Positions 38,278-47,198 are shown, counted from the first letter of the stretch. The stretch: 64,000 nt of DNA from CAZWSX01 sp964636985 (GCA_964636985.1 CAZWSX010000002.1:248001-312000); one strand, 5' to 3'. Translations and numbers: made by a program. Notes: generated by a model not told the origin, from the sequence alone.

Positions 38278-39270
38278 TTAAGGGCGCCGTCGTCGGTGTG
38301 CGCCTCCAGGCCGCTTACGCGCCGTGTCCTCGCCGGCGACTTTGCCTTGAATGAAGGCGACGAACTCCTTCGGCAACGGGCTCTCGAACTCAAAGGCTTT
38401 GCCCGTCACTGGATGCACGAAGCCCAGCATACGGGCATGCAGGGCGATCCGCTTGAGTTGCCATCGTTTGTGAGCGGCGGCTTGCGATTGGTAGCGCCCG
38501 TCGCCGATGACCGGATGTCCCTCTTCGGCGAAGTGGACGCGGATCTGGTTGCGTCGTCCTGTCTCCAGCCAAATTTGCACGACCGTCGCGTCTCCTAAGC
38601 CCTTGATGGCCCGGAAGTGGGTGATCGCGAGTTGCCCTTCATTAGGGTCTTTCGTCGAGTAACGGTTCAAATTGGCGTCGGTGGCCAGATAACTGCGAAA
38701 CGTCCCTTCGTAACGGTTCAGATTTCCCGCCACGATCGCGACATACTCGCGCTTGGGTTTGCGCTCTTCGAACTGGTCGCGGAGCCGCTCGGAAATCTCC
38801 AGCGACTTGCCGAAGACCAATAGTCCCGATACACCACGGTCGAGCCGATGCGCGCAAAACGCTTCTGCGCGGCGATGTGTCGTGCGCAGGTAAGCCGTGA
38901 TGCGATCGACGAGCGTGTTCGATTCGCCATACGGCGAGGGGACAGTAAGAACCCCAGCGGGCTTGTTGACGACGATCACCTCGTCGTCTTCGTACACGAG
39001 ATCGAAACCCATCTCCGCCGGCGAGACCTTTTTCGGTTTCGCCTTGGCGTGGTACTCGCGGCCGTCGTCGAAATCGAGTTCGATCTTGTCCCCTTCCTTC
39101 GCTCGCAAAAACGGCTTCAAACAAACCGCACCGTTGAGCGAGACGCATTCGTGATCGAACAGCCCGGTCACGTCGCCGCGCGAGCGCTTTACAACTTGCT
39201 GCACCAGCAAGTCGAGCCGCTCACCAGCCTGCTCGGGGGACACATCGATCACAAAATGCTGTTTTGCCAC
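38278..39270 (-). CDS. RluA-family pseudouridine synthase
   Basis: 330 residues from a GTG at 39270. An N-terminal S4 RNA-binding domain (QAGERLDLLVQQVVKRSRGDV...VSLNGAV) is followed by the catalytic domain, with HRLDRGVSGLLVF containing the nucleophilic Asp and ETGRRNQIRVHFAEEGHPVIGD. It isomerises uridines in rRNA or tRNA; the exact site cannot be read. The open frame continues upstream to 39381 through a family A palindrome, but that part is repeat sequence. The likely GTG itself sits in the repeat's conserved 'CTCTGTGGCAAA' end. A second GTG at 39252 is an alternative. Confidence 0.88.
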   Translation of the reverse strand: MAKQHFVIDVSPEQAGERLDLLVQQVVKRSRGDVTGLFDHECVSLNGAVCLKPFLRAKEGDKIELDFDDGREYHAKAKPKKVSPAEMGFDLVYEDDEVIVVNKPAGVLTVPSPYGESNTLVDRITAYLRTTHRRAEAFCAHRLDRGVSGLLVFGKSLEISERLRDQFEERKPKREYVAIVAGNLNRYEGTFRSYLATDANLNRYSTKDPNEGQLAITHFRAIKGLGDATVVQIWLETGRRNQIRVHFAEEGHPVIGDGRYQSQAAAHKRWQLKRIALHARMLGFVHPVTGKAFEFESPLPKEFVAFIQGKVAGEDTARKRPGGAHRRRRP

Positions 39271-39290
39271 AGAGATCACAGAGAAAAGTA

Positions 39291-39312
39291 GCACAGACAA
39301 TCCTGTCTGTGC
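39291..39312. repeat. Family A palindrome, copy A3
   Basis: 22-bp perfect palindrome with the ATCC loop, inside the left arm of the composite element. Its flanking heptamer is GTAGCAC, one base different from the GTGGCAC seen at the other copies. Confidence 0.8.
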
Positions 39313-39457
39313 GCGGTTGACTATCCAATGAAGAAGGCGTCGCGGCCAAGAAATCAGATTAGTTGATTGGCGAGGAATCAACTAGGTGTTGGCAGGCAAA
39401 GCGGGCGATGGATGATTCTTGAATACAGAAGTGTGAACTTGCTGCACGCGATCCACC

Positions 39458-39505
39458 TGCTAGAGCAAGTCCACCGCGCACAGACAGGATTGTCTGTGCC
39501 ACTTT
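39458..39505. repeat. Family A palindrome, copy A4
   Basis: The core is 39478-39499. TGCTAGAGCAAGTCCACC upstream and CACTTTT downstream match copy A1 almost base for base over about 48 bp, so the conserved unit is longer than the hairpin. It lies in the right arm of the composite element, inverted relative to A3. Confidence 0.8.
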
Positions 39506-39551
39506 TTGTCACTGAGATCTCGGTGCCCTCTGTGGCAAAGAATTCGCCACG

Positions 39552-40457
39552 CTAGCGCTTCAGGGCTCGTTCGCGGTTGATGGGGCGGACCTCCTCCAGA
39601 GAGGCCACCGAGTCTTGGCCGATCCGTTTGGCGATTCGCACGAATTCCTTGCGGACTTCCGGCGAGCATTGGTCGAGCTTGTCGGCCAGGCCTTGCATCC
39701 GTTCGCCGTTGGTTTCGGCGGCGCCGGAAAGGCGGCCGGCAAATTTGCACGACTCAGCGAAGTTGCCGTCGACTGTTTTGCCGACGCCTCCTTGAATCGC
39801 CTTGGCGACGAGTTCGGCTCCCAGATGTTCGATTTGCAGGAAGACATCCATGCCGCTCACCACGACGGGGCGCTTCTCGCTGTTGCGGCCGTACTTGTGC
39901 CGGGCAACCAGCACCGCCTTCCCTTGCATCTTCCGCTTGAACAGCGGACCTTCGTAAAGGCCATCGCAGTAGTACAGGTTGAGTTCCGGCGTGCCGTACA
40001 TTAGCTCGATGCGGCTGGTGGTGCCGCCGCCATCGTTGGCGTCGAGCAGGAACTCGTCGATCCGTTTGACCGAGATCCCGGTGATCCCCATTACCCGCCA
40101 GGTGTTCACGACTACCTCGGGATGGCGGACCAGGAACAGGTGCATCTCGCCGTCGCAGTCGACGGTTTGTTCAGGCAGCCGGCGGAACAGGCTGGTGCGG
40201 TCGAGCACCGACTGGATCTTAGCTCGCCCTTCGCGGGTCAATTCGTTGAGCGGCAATTGGCGGGCGGCTTCAGCGCGGATCTCGTCGCTGGTATCCGCCT
40301 GGCCTTTTTGAACGGCCGAGGCCTGTCGTGCGGTCAGGAGCAAAGCTCCCGTCCCCAACATGGTTAGAAAGCGTCGTCGGGCCACAACGGTGGAGGCCGT
40401 ATGGCGCGCGAGTTCGGGTGAGGTTTGGCTGCGGGCAATGGGGTCGAATTCTGGCAC
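39552..40457 (-). CDS. Secreted hypothetical protein with Tat-like leader
   Basis: 301 residues from a GTG at 40457, chosen because GGGGAAG lies 6 nt upstream and the protein then has a leader ARRRFLTMLGTGALLL like a twin-arginine signal. The open frame runs on to 40673, but that extension has no family character. The mature part is well-folded in composition (CDGEMHLFLVRHPEVVVNTWRVMGITG, MYGTPELNLYYCDGLYEG, KRPVVVSGMDVFLQIEHLGAEL) and ends in a helical region. I recognise it only as a planctomycete-type conserved protein, without a function. Its stop abuts the composite repeat. Confidence 0.75.
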   Translation of the reverse strand: MPEFDPIARSQTSPELARHTASTVVARRRFLTMLGTGALLLTARQASAVQKGQADTSDEIRAEAARQLPLNELTREGRAKIQSVLDRTSLFRRLPEQTVDCDGEMHLFLVRHPEVVVNTWRVMGITGISVKRIDEFLLDANDGGGTTSRIELMYGTPELNLYYCDGLYEGPLFKRKMQGKAVLVARHKYGRNSEKRPVVVSGMDVFLQIEHLGAELVAKAIQGGVGKTVDGNFAESCKFAGRLSGAAETNGERMQGLADKLDQCSPEVRKEFVRIAKRIGQDSVASLEEVRPINRERALKR

Positions 40458-40889
40458 GCGTCGCTTCCCCACCAGGATGTTCGGCCGAAACTGCGGCGAC
40501 CTCGTCGGTCCGCCAGTCGAAACCGTGGGGCGGCGTCGCCGGACACTCCACACGCGGTAGCACGCAAGCCAATGCGCGTACGTTTGTGCAAGCAATGCCG
40601 ACGATGGCGGCCCGTTGGGTTTGTGGCTTCGGCAATGTATGCCGGTGCCACAGGGATATTCGGCCACACTCATTGATAAAGGTCACTCAAAATGAAACCC
40701 GCATTACGAAACCGTCCCAGCGGGGCGGTCGCAACCGATAAGACTGCTAGCACCTCCACCCGCGATGCGTTCACGAACGTGCATGAATCTCTCTTGGGAC
40801 GAAGGTGCTGGTTTTGCTACAACCCCGCCACGAAGTGTGGCGCGGTCGACACGGACGTCGCGGCGCGCACCCCTTGGGAGTGACCTCGA
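40458..40889. other. 432-bp divergent intergenic region
   Basis: It lies between the divergent secreted hypothetical (start 40457) and the TIGR03009-like gene (start 40890), so it should hold two promoters. An open frame on the minus strand continues through 40458-40673 but reads as arginine/proline-rich nonsense without a signal peptide. No RNA gene or named repeat family is seen. Confidence 0.4.
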
Positions 40890-42245
40890 ATGCTTTACCG
40901 TGGTAAGCGATGGATGGCGGCATGGCTCTGCGGGATCGGCTGCGGGCTGACCTTGGGACTAGCTCCCGTCGCCGTAGCTCAAGGACAAGGGGCTCAAGGG
41001 CAAGTGCCTAAGGGGGCCGGCAAAGCGCCGGCTAAAACGGGCGGCGCATCTCAGCCAGGTGGAACAGCCAAAGCAAAGCCCATCGAATACAACGACGATG
41101 ACGAGAGCGACATCGGCGAACCGGGCGTCGCTCCCGCCAACGCTGGCAAAGGAAAGACTCAGCGTCCAACTGGCGGCGCTCCAGCAAACGGCAGTCGTCC
41201 TACCGGCCAACGGCCACCTGTTCGAACAGAAGAAGACGACGCTGTCGGCCCCGATTCACAAAAAACGGGCCAGCAAAAGCCTCGCCCCGGAGCGATGGGC
41301 CCTGAACGGCCGAAGATGGCCGGCCCCCAAGGCGCTGACCCCAATGCCATCATTCCGTGTCCCTTCAAAGCGCTCACGAAAGCACAGCAGAAGGAACTCG
41401 ACGCACTGCTGGATAAGTGGGAACAACGCAGCGCCGGTATCGAGCGATTCCGCTGCAAGTTCGAACGATGGGAATACGATCCTGTTTTTGGACCCGCCGA
41501 CCCCGATACTGCCAAGACATTTGGCGTGGGGGATTTGAAGTACGCTTCCCCTGACAAGGGGTTATTCAAAGTGAACTCGATCAAAGTCTGGACCTTGCCC
41601 GTCGGCAAAGACGGCAAGCCCGTTCCCAAAGCAAAGGGAACCTATGAAGACAAAGCGGGCGTCTTCGGCGAACAGTGGATTTGCGATGGGAAGTCGGTTT
41701 TCCAGTTCGATTACCGGCAGAAGGTGTTAAAGAAGTTTCCTCTTCCACCGGATATGCAGGGGAAGAAGATCGTCGATGGTCCCCTTCCGTTTTTGTTTGG
41801 CGCGAAAGCCGAAACCTTGAAGCAGCGATATTGGTTGCGCGTTACGACGCCCGGCGATGTGAAGGAACAGTTTTGGATCGAAGCGTGGCCCAAGTTTGTG
41901 GGTGATCGGCAGAACTTTTACAACATCACGATCATTCTGTCGGCGAAGGAGTTTTTGCCTGACGCAATGGAAGTAAGCGACCCGTCGTTTCGCCCCGCTT
42001 CTCATTCGAATCCCAACGAGAAACGGATCGTGTACGCGTTTAAGGATCGCGAAGTCAACTGGGACGATCCGCTGCTTTCGAAGCTCGACCTGCTCGCTTT
42101 GTTCCACAAAGAGTTCTTTGAGCCCTCAACGCCACGCGGTTGGACGCTCAAGGTAGAAGAGTTTGCTCCGCCGCCGGATGCCGAAACGGTCCAACGCCCG
42201 CAGCCGCCGACTGAAAAGGCCCCGGCGAAGAACAAGAAGGGGTAA
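40890..42245 (+). CDS. TIGR03009-like planctomycete secreted protein
   Basis: 451 residues from the ATG at 40890. Signal peptide WMAAWLCGIGCGLTLGLAPVAVAQ, then a ~125-residue low-complexity linker rich in Gly, Pro, Gln and Lys. A C-terminal folded domain follows: LDALLDKWEQRSAGIERFRCKFERWEYDPVF, GEQWICDGKSVFQFDYRQKVLKKF, FLFGAKAETLKQRYWLRV, EAWPKF. This pattern (LWEQRS, YDxxF, FWVEAxP) is the planctomycete-specific TIGR03009 family, whose beta-sheet resembles lipoprotein-binding LolA-type folds. Function unknown. It heads a two-gene unit with its paralogue 30 bp downstream. Confidence 0.82.
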   Translation: MLYRGKRWMAAWLCGIGCGLTLGLAPVAVAQGQGAQGQVPKGAGKAPAKTGGASQPGGTAKAKPIEYNDDDESDIGEPGVAPANAGKGKTQRPTGGAPANGSRPTGQRPPVRTEEDDAVGPDSQKTGQQKPRPGAMGPERPKMAGPQGADPNAIIPCPFKALTKAQQKELDALLDKWEQRSAGIERFRCKFERWEYDPVFGPADPDTAKTFGVGDLKYASPDKGLFKVNSIKVWTLPVGKDGKPVPKAKGTYEDKAGVFGEQWICDGKSVFQFDYRQKVLKKFPLPPDMQGKKIVDGPLPFLFGAKAETLKQRYWLRVTTPGDVKEQFWIEAWPKFVGDRQNFYNITIILSAKEFLPDAMEVSDPSFRPASHSNPNEKRIVYAFKDREVNWDDPLLSKLDLLALFHKEFFEPSTPRGWTLKVEEFAPPPDAETVQRPQPPTEKAPAKNKKG

Positions 42246-42275
42246 GCTCCCTCTTCGTTCCACAGGAGATCGACG

Positions 42276-43247
42276 GTGTTTCGTTCAACTTCGATCTCGA
42301 TCATATTGCTGGCTCTGGCGATCTGCGCCGCGAGCCCATCGCGGTGCTTTGGCCAGGAGAAGGTTGCGGACCCTTCGATCTGGTCTGACTGGATGTTGAT
42401 ACACCCGTTCTGGCCGACGCCGAAACCAACGGCCGAATCGAGCGAGGGCGAGTTGGCCAATCCTTTCGATCCGTTTCCGGATGCATCGGAGGTGGCTGAA
42501 CTCGACTCGATCCTGGCGACATGGGATCGAGTCTTTGCTGAACAGCCATTTAACACACGGAAATTCCGTCAGTGGGATTACGATCCAGCTTTCGAGGCGT
42601 ACGCCCCAGACCAAGTCAAAGAATATCGCGAAGGCGTAATCTCTCGCTTGTCACCACAGCGGTGGTGGATACGGGAAACGCGCGCCATCCAATTCGTGTC
42701 TGTGTATGAACCCGTCGAATGGGATCATAACCTCGTTTTGTTTCCCAACTTTTTCGGACCGCGCTCCAAGCTGTCGTCCGAAAAGCCAACCCAACGCGCT
42801 CTTCAACCACAAGAGTTGGCGTGGGATGAACAATCGCTCGCGTTTTGGGGCTCGAACAAATCCAATCCGACAATAGTATCGTTCGTTGCTGAAAAACACG
42901 ATCCGCCACTCGTCGCAACGTTGGCCTACTGCGGCAACGGCCAGGCCCGCGAACTTGCTCATCGCTACAGGATGCGCGTTGTTTCGCGTGAGTCCGCCGA
43001 TGACCAACCCCGCATCGAGATTCGTCCCCGCTTGGAAATGGATGCGCGGACTTGGCACGAGATAGTCGTCCTGCTCGCCGCCGACCAAACGCCCTGTGCC
43101 ATCGAGATTATTGAGAACAAGAGTCGTCGGACAGTTTTCGAGTTCACCGACCGTACTAACGTCTGGTGGCCGGACGAACGTCGATTTACCGAATTGGCCC
43201 GCCTTCGCAAAGGTGAGTCAGATTTGAAAAAGGCTCTCGAAGAATAG
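42276..43247 (+). CDS. Second TIGR03009-like protein, diverged paralogue
   Basis: 323 residues from a GTG at 42276 with AGGAG 7 nt upstream. Signal peptide SISIILLALAICAASPSRCFGQ, then a domain aligning with the upstream gene (ELDSILATWDRVFAEQ...RKFRQWDYDPAF versus ELDALLDKWEQRS...CKFERWEYDPVF). The region where the upstream gene has FLFGAKAETLKQRYWLRV is replaced here by PTIVSFVAEKHDPPLVATLAY and AHRYRMRVVS. Both end with an INxxxPCAIE/DAME and FxDR/KDRxVNW-type strand. The low-complexity linker is absent. Function unknown; probably co-expressed with its neighbour. Confidence 0.75.
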   Translation: MFRSTSISIILLALAICAASPSRCFGQEKVADPSIWSDWMLIHPFWPTPKPTAESSEGELANPFDPFPDASEVAELDSILATWDRVFAEQPFNTRKFRQWDYDPAFEAYAPDQVKEYREGVISRLSPQRWWIRETRAIQFVSVYEPVEWDHNLVLFPNFFGPRSKLSSEKPTQRALQPQELAWDEQSLAFWGSNKSNPTIVSFVAEKHDPPLVATLAYCGNGQARELAHRYRMRVVSRESADDQPRIEIRPRLEMDARTWHEIVVLLAADQTPCAIEIIENKSRRTVFEFTDRTNVWWPDERRFTELARLRKGESDLKKALEE

Positions 43248-43343
43248 CCCGCCGTGTGAGCAAATCGCTTCCCTGTTATTCCCGCCACGCGACAGATTGT
43301 TCACAATCGAGAGGAACGGTAACTCACCTTGCGAGGGTCGGGC

Positions 43344-44609
43344 GTGCGCTTTTCGAGTCGTTCCCTGACGTCGGGCCGCGACGCTTTTGGGCGGTTGACC
43401 GCCATGCGTTCGCAGCGGCACCCGGCGTACTTGTTGGCCGATGTTTCGAGCCCGGCGACTCATCTTGAACGCGCCGTTATCAAACCGCGCGCTGGCGACG
43501 ATTTGCCGCGCGATCCGGGGCTGCAGCGGCTCGAGGCGATCCTGTTCGCCGCGCGCGAACCGCTGTCGACCCGTAAACTCGCGGAGCTAGCGAACCTGGA
43601 AGATGGAACCCGCGCCCGGACATTGGTGCGGATTTTGAATCAAGAGTACGACCGCGACGGACGAACGTTTCGCGCGCAGGAGATCGCCGGCGGATTCCAA
43701 CTCCTTACGCGGCCGCAATTTGCGACGTGGCTGCGGCGGCTGGGGCACGTTCCGGGTGAGCTTCGATTGTCGCAGCCCGCGATTGAAACGTTGGCGGTAA
43801 TCGCCTATCGCCAGCCGGTCCCAAAAGCCGATTTGGAAGCCATCCGGGGCGTTCATTGCGGAGAGATCCTGCGATTGTTAATGGCCCGCGAACTAGTCCG
43901 AATAGGGGGGCGCAGCGACGAGTTGGGTCGTCCCTATTTGTACACCACAACCAAGCGTTTTTTGCAGATATTTGGGCTTCGCAGCCTCGACGATTTGCCC
44001 CCGTTGGAAATCACCCAGCTTGCCGATGGCCCACCTATGGCCAAATCGGCGTTGCTCGGGCAAGATGTTGTCTCGCTCAACAATGAACCTGACACAACCG
44101 ATGGAGTCTCTGGCCAACACGCGGAAGGGCGCCAGAGTCCTGACGAGTCCCAAGAAGAGCAGAAGGAGTCCCCAGTGAGCGTCCGCATTTCCAGCGACTT
44201 AGCCTACGAAGACGAAGTGCGCCGGAAGCCCGGCCTGCCGGCCAAGCCGGAACCGCGGCTCGCCAAAGAAGAAGACGATGACGTCGAATACGAAGACGAC
44301 GACCTCGAAGAAGAAGACGAGGACGACGACTTCGAAGACGATGACGACGACGATTTCGACGACGACGAGGAGGAGGACTCCGCCGACGACGAAGAAGAAG
44401 AGGAAGACGACGACTTCGAAGACGAAGAGTGGGAAGAAGTCGAAGACGAAGATGAAGAAGAAGAAGAGGGCGAGGACGACGAGCTCGACGAGGAAGACGA
44501 CCTCGATGAGGACGAGGAAGACGCCGACGAAGAAGAAGACGACTGGGACGACGAAGAAGACGACGACTGGGACGAGGATGAAGAGGAAGAAGCCGACGAC
44601 GAAGAATAG
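43344..44609 (+). CDS. scpB: Segregation and condensation protein B with a long acidic tail
   Basis: 421 residues from a GTG at 43344, preceded by GAGGG at a 6-nt spacing; a TTG at 43329 and an ATG at 43404 are alternatives. The ScpB core (two winged helices) spans about residues 55-230: LQRLEAILFAAREPLSTRKLAEL, FRAQEIAGGFQLLTRPQF, LSQPAIETLAVIAYRQPVPKADLEAIRGV, GRPYLYTTTKRFLQIFGL. ScpB binds ScpA-SMC for chromosome condensation. After a Gln/Ser-rich linker the last ~113 residues (from nt 44268) are about 85% Asp/Glu with spaced Phe, Trp and Tyr. ScpB is normally ~190-220 residues, so roughly half of this protein is extra. No scpA is adjacent. Confidence 0.88.
   Translation: MRFSSRSLTSGRDAFGRLTAMRSQRHPAYLLADVSSPATHLERAVIKPRAGDDLPRDPGLQRLEAILFAAREPLSTRKLAELANLEDGTRARTLVRILNQEYDRDGRTFRAQEIAGGFQLLTRPQFATWLRRLGHVPGELRLSQPAIETLAVIAYRQPVPKADLEAIRGVHCGEILRLLMARELVRIGGRSDELGRPYLYTTTKRFLQIFGLRSLDDLPPLEITQLADGPPMAKSALLGQDVVSLNNEPDTTDGVSGQHAEGRQSPDESQEEQKESPVSVRISSDLAYEDEVRRKPGLPAKPEPRLAKEEDDDVEYEDDDLEEEDEDDDFEDDDDDDFDDDEEEDSADDEEEEEDDDFEDEEWEEVEDEDEEEEEGEDDELDEEDDLDEDEEDADEEEDDWDDEEDDDWDEDEEEEADDEE
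44268..44606 (+). repeat. GAN-codon low-complexity tract encoding the ScpB acidic tail
   Basis: About 113 consecutive codons are almost all GAA, GAC, GAG or GAT. This makes a purine-rich strand with near-trinucleotide periodicity, prone to slippage. The tract ends at the scpB stop codon. Confidence 0.85.
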
Positions 44610-44792
44610 TCGCGAGGAATAGTAGCGAAGAGTAGTCGCTAGCTCCCGCCCGAAGTCGCAATCCCCAGATTTAAGCAAGCGGCGAACCAACCGGTTCGCC
44701 GTTTTTCGTTGCTGATCGCTTGTTTAGTCGTGTGGGGTTGCGATACTAAAAGGCTCGCAAGACTTTTTTTCTATCAGCGGGCAAGCACGGCT

Positions 44793-47003
44793 GTGGATAT
44801 TCTCCGCCCCATCCTCAAGCAGTATTGGGGATTCGACGACTTTCGCCCCCTCCAGGCAGAGGCGATGGAATGCGTCGTGAGCGGCCGCGATTCGCTGGTC
44901 GTTCTCCCAACGGGTGGCGGCAAATCGATTTGCTTTCAGGCGCCGGCGATCCACCTCAACGGGATGGCGGTGGTCGTTTCGCCGTTGATCTCGCTGATGA
45001 ACGACCAGGTCGATACGCTGGTTGATTGCGGCGTGCCGGCGGCGGCGGTCAATAGCTCGACGTCGCTGATTGAAAAACAGCGGATCGCGAGCGAAGCGCG
45101 GGCCGGGCGGCTCAAGCTTTTGTATCTCTCGCCTGAGCGGCTGATGGTCGATCGGACGCTTGAATTTCTACAAGGGATCGACGTCTCGTTTTTCGCCATC
45201 GACGAGGCGCATTGCATCAGCGATTGGGGACACGATTTTCGCCCCGAATACCGGATGCTCCGCAAGCTCAAAGAACTCTTTCCCAGTGCGGCCATCCACG
45301 CTTACACGGCGACGGCGACCGAGAAAGTCCGGGCGGATATTGTTCGCGAGTTGGGCCTGGTCGATGCGAAGGTGTTGGTTGGTTCCTTCGATCGCCCGAA
45401 CTTGATCTACCGCGTCCAGCGGCGCGGTGATTTGGTGGGCCAGATCCAAACGGTTCTCAAACGTCACGATGGCGAGTCGGTGGTCATTTACGCCATTCGC
45501 CGCAAGGACGTTGACGAGTTGACCGAGTCCCTCAAGGCTCTCGGCCACAAGGCGGTCGCATACCACGCGGGGATGGACGACGCGAAGCGCAACAAAAACC
45601 AGAATGCTTTCCTCAACGATCGGGCGAAGATCATCGTCGCCACGATTGCCTTTGGCATGGGGATCGACAAGTCGAACGTCCGCTGCGTGATTCATGCGGG
45701 CGTGCCCAAGGCAGTCGAGAATTACCAGCAAGAGAGCGGCCGGGCGGGGCGCGATGGCTTGGAGGCCGAGTGCTGGCTCTTCTGGTCGCCGCAAGACTTC
45801 ATGCTCTGGCGGAACATCCAAAAGGACCTCACGGGCCAGGCCGCTGTCGTCGCTTCGATGGTCTTGCAAGGGATGGAACAGTTTGTGGGGCGGATCAGCT
45901 GCCGCCACAAGTCGCTCGTCGAGTATTTCGGCCAGCCCTTCGATGCCGAGCACTGCACGGCGTGCGATGTTTGCCTGGATGAACTCGAAAAAGTTGATAA
46001 CTCGCTGGTGCTGGGGCAAAAGATCGTCTCGTGCGTGGTCCGCGTGGGGCAACGCTTTGGCGGCGACTACGTTTCGCAAGTGCTGATCGGCTCGCGCGAG
46101 CAGCGGATTGTCGACAACGGACACGACCAGGTCAGCACGTGGGGCCTTTTGAAAACGCACGAGAAGCGGACTGTCCGCGACTGGGTCGAGCAGCTTGTAT
46201 CGCAAGGATTTCTCGAAAAGACGGGCGACTATGCGACGCTGCAACTCACCGATCACGGCCGAGCCCTGTTGAAAGGCGAGGTCGAGCCCAAGCTCTTCCA
46301 GCCCACGGAAACAAGCAAGCGCACGTCCGGCAAAAAAGCCAAAGCCGAAACCACCAGTTGGGAAGGTGTCGATCGCGAGCTGTTCGACGTGCTCAAGCGA
46401 TTGCGAACTCGTTTGGCAGAAGAAAACGGCTTGAAGCCCTACATGGTCTTCAGCGATGCGAGCCTCCGCGACATGGCGCGCCGCCTTCCGACGACACGGG
46501 CCAAGCTACTGACCTGCTACGGCGTCGGCGAACACAAGGCCGGCGAATACGGAGAAGCCGTGCTGGCCGCCATCGCCGAACACATCGAAGTCAACAGCAT
46601 CGACACGTCGGCAAGCGAAGGGAGCGGTGAAGGCAAAGAGACCTTAGTCCGGCGCAGCCGCGTAAGCGAGAAAGCATCGGCGACGGCTAAGAAATCGCCG
46701 CCAGGTGCCAGGGCGGCGGCATTCGCGTTGTTCGATCAGGGGAATAGCATCGATGAAGTCGCGGAAACGCTGGCTCGCGCCCGCTCGACGGTGGTCGAGT
46801 ACTTTGTCGAGTATTTGCAGAACAATGCGATTTCCGACGCGACGCCCTACGTTCGGGCCAGCGAGCTTTCACGCATTGAGACCGTAGCGAACGAACTTGG
46901 TTTGGATGCGTTGCGGCCGATCCATGAGGCTCTAGGTGGGGATATCGGCTACGACACCCTTCGCATCGCCGTGACGTGCCTGCGCAACGCGGCGGGCGAA
47001 TAG
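44793..47003 (+). CDS. recQ: ATP-dependent DNA helicase RecQ
   Basis: 736 residues from a GTG at 44793. The upstream TTG at 44709 would add an untypical leader. Motifs in order: LPTGGGKSICFQAP (Walker A), VVSPLISLMNDQV, IDEAHCISDWGHDFRPEY (DEAH box), AYTATAT, VATIAFGMGIDKSNVRCVIHAGVP, and QQESGRAGRDG. Zinc-binding cysteines are in SCRHKSL...CTACDVCL, followed by the RQC winged helix. An HRDC domain follows (RELFDVLKRLRTRLAEENGLKPYMVF). A C-terminal helix-turn-helix (FDQGNSIDEVAETLARARSTVVEYFVEYL, HTH_40-like) is present as in longer RecQs. It unwinds recombination and replication intermediates. It starts 183 bp after scpB. Confidence 0.96.
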   Translation: MDILRPILKQYWGFDDFRPLQAEAMECVVSGRDSLVVLPTGGGKSICFQAPAIHLNGMAVVVSPLISLMNDQVDTLVDCGVPAAAVNSSTSLIEKQRIASEARAGRLKLLYLSPERLMVDRTLEFLQGIDVSFFAIDEAHCISDWGHDFRPEYRMLRKLKELFPSAAIHAYTATATEKVRADIVRELGLVDAKVLVGSFDRPNLIYRVQRRGDLVGQIQTVLKRHDGESVVIYAIRRKDVDELTESLKALGHKAVAYHAGMDDAKRNKNQNAFLNDRAKIIVATIAFGMGIDKSNVRCVIHAGVPKAVENYQQESGRAGRDGLEAECWLFWSPQDFMLWRNIQKDLTGQAAVVASMVLQGMEQFVGRISCRHKSLVEYFGQPFDAEHCTACDVCLDELEKVDNSLVLGQKIVSCVVRVGQRFGGDYVSQVLIGSREQRIVDNGHDQVSTWGLLKTHEKRTVRDWVEQLVSQGFLEKTGDYATLQLTDHGRALLKGEVEPKLFQPTETSKRTSGKKAKAETTSWEGVDRELFDVLKRLRTRLAEENGLKPYMVFSDASLRDMARRLPTTRAKLLTCYGVGEHKAGEYGEAVLAAIAEHIEVNSIDTSASEGSGEGKETLVRRSRVSEKASATAKKSPPGARAAAFALFDQGNSIDEVAETLARARSTVVEYFVEYLQNNAISDATPYVRASELSRIETVANELGLDALRPIHEALGGDIGYDTLRIAVTCLRNAAGE

Positions 47004-47176
47004 TTGCCATTGCCGCTCTTTCGGCGGGTGCTGTGCTTTTTCGGTGGGTACTGTGGCCGCTACCACGCTCGCCCGTGGCTAATTCTGGCCGATGCGATGG
47101 TAAAAGTTCGGGGCGATGGTTGAATCGGCCCCGTCCACCGCCGAAAATCGAAGTGTTCCGTAGTGCAAAAAGAGTG

Positions 47177-47198
47177 GCACGGACAATTCCGTCGGTGC
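47177..47198. repeat. Family A palindrome, degenerate copy A5
   Basis: GCACGGACAATTCCGTCGGTGC differs from the consensus at four positions. It keeps the outer GCAC/GTGC arms, but the stem is now imperfect. It is preceded by AGTG, as in copy A2. Confidence 0.6.

Larger units (their letters stand above)
39261..39541. repeat. Composite inverted-repeat (REPIN/MITE-like) element carrying two family A palindromes
   Basis: The left arm (39261-39318) reads TTTTGCCACAGAG...AAAAGTAGCACAGACAATCC...GCGCGGTTGAC. The reverse complement of the right arm (about 39467-39541) reads CTTTGCCACAGAG...AAAAAGTGGCACAGACAATCC...GCGCGGTGGAC. The arms enclose about 145 bp, in the middle of which is a 9-bp hairpin TAGTTGATT/AATCAACTA (39360-39384). 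The element fills the gap between rluA and the next gene. No transposase is present. Confidence 0.72.

Noticed and set aside
39271..39381. Longer N-terminus for rluA
   Set aside because: The added residues are encoded by the palindromic repeat and do not belong to the RluA family.
44077..44690. Arg/Leu-rich and Phe/Val-rich minus-strand frames opposite the scpB tail
   Set aside because: They are complements of the GAN-codon tract (poly Val/Phe/Leu or Arg/Leu), not real membrane proteins.
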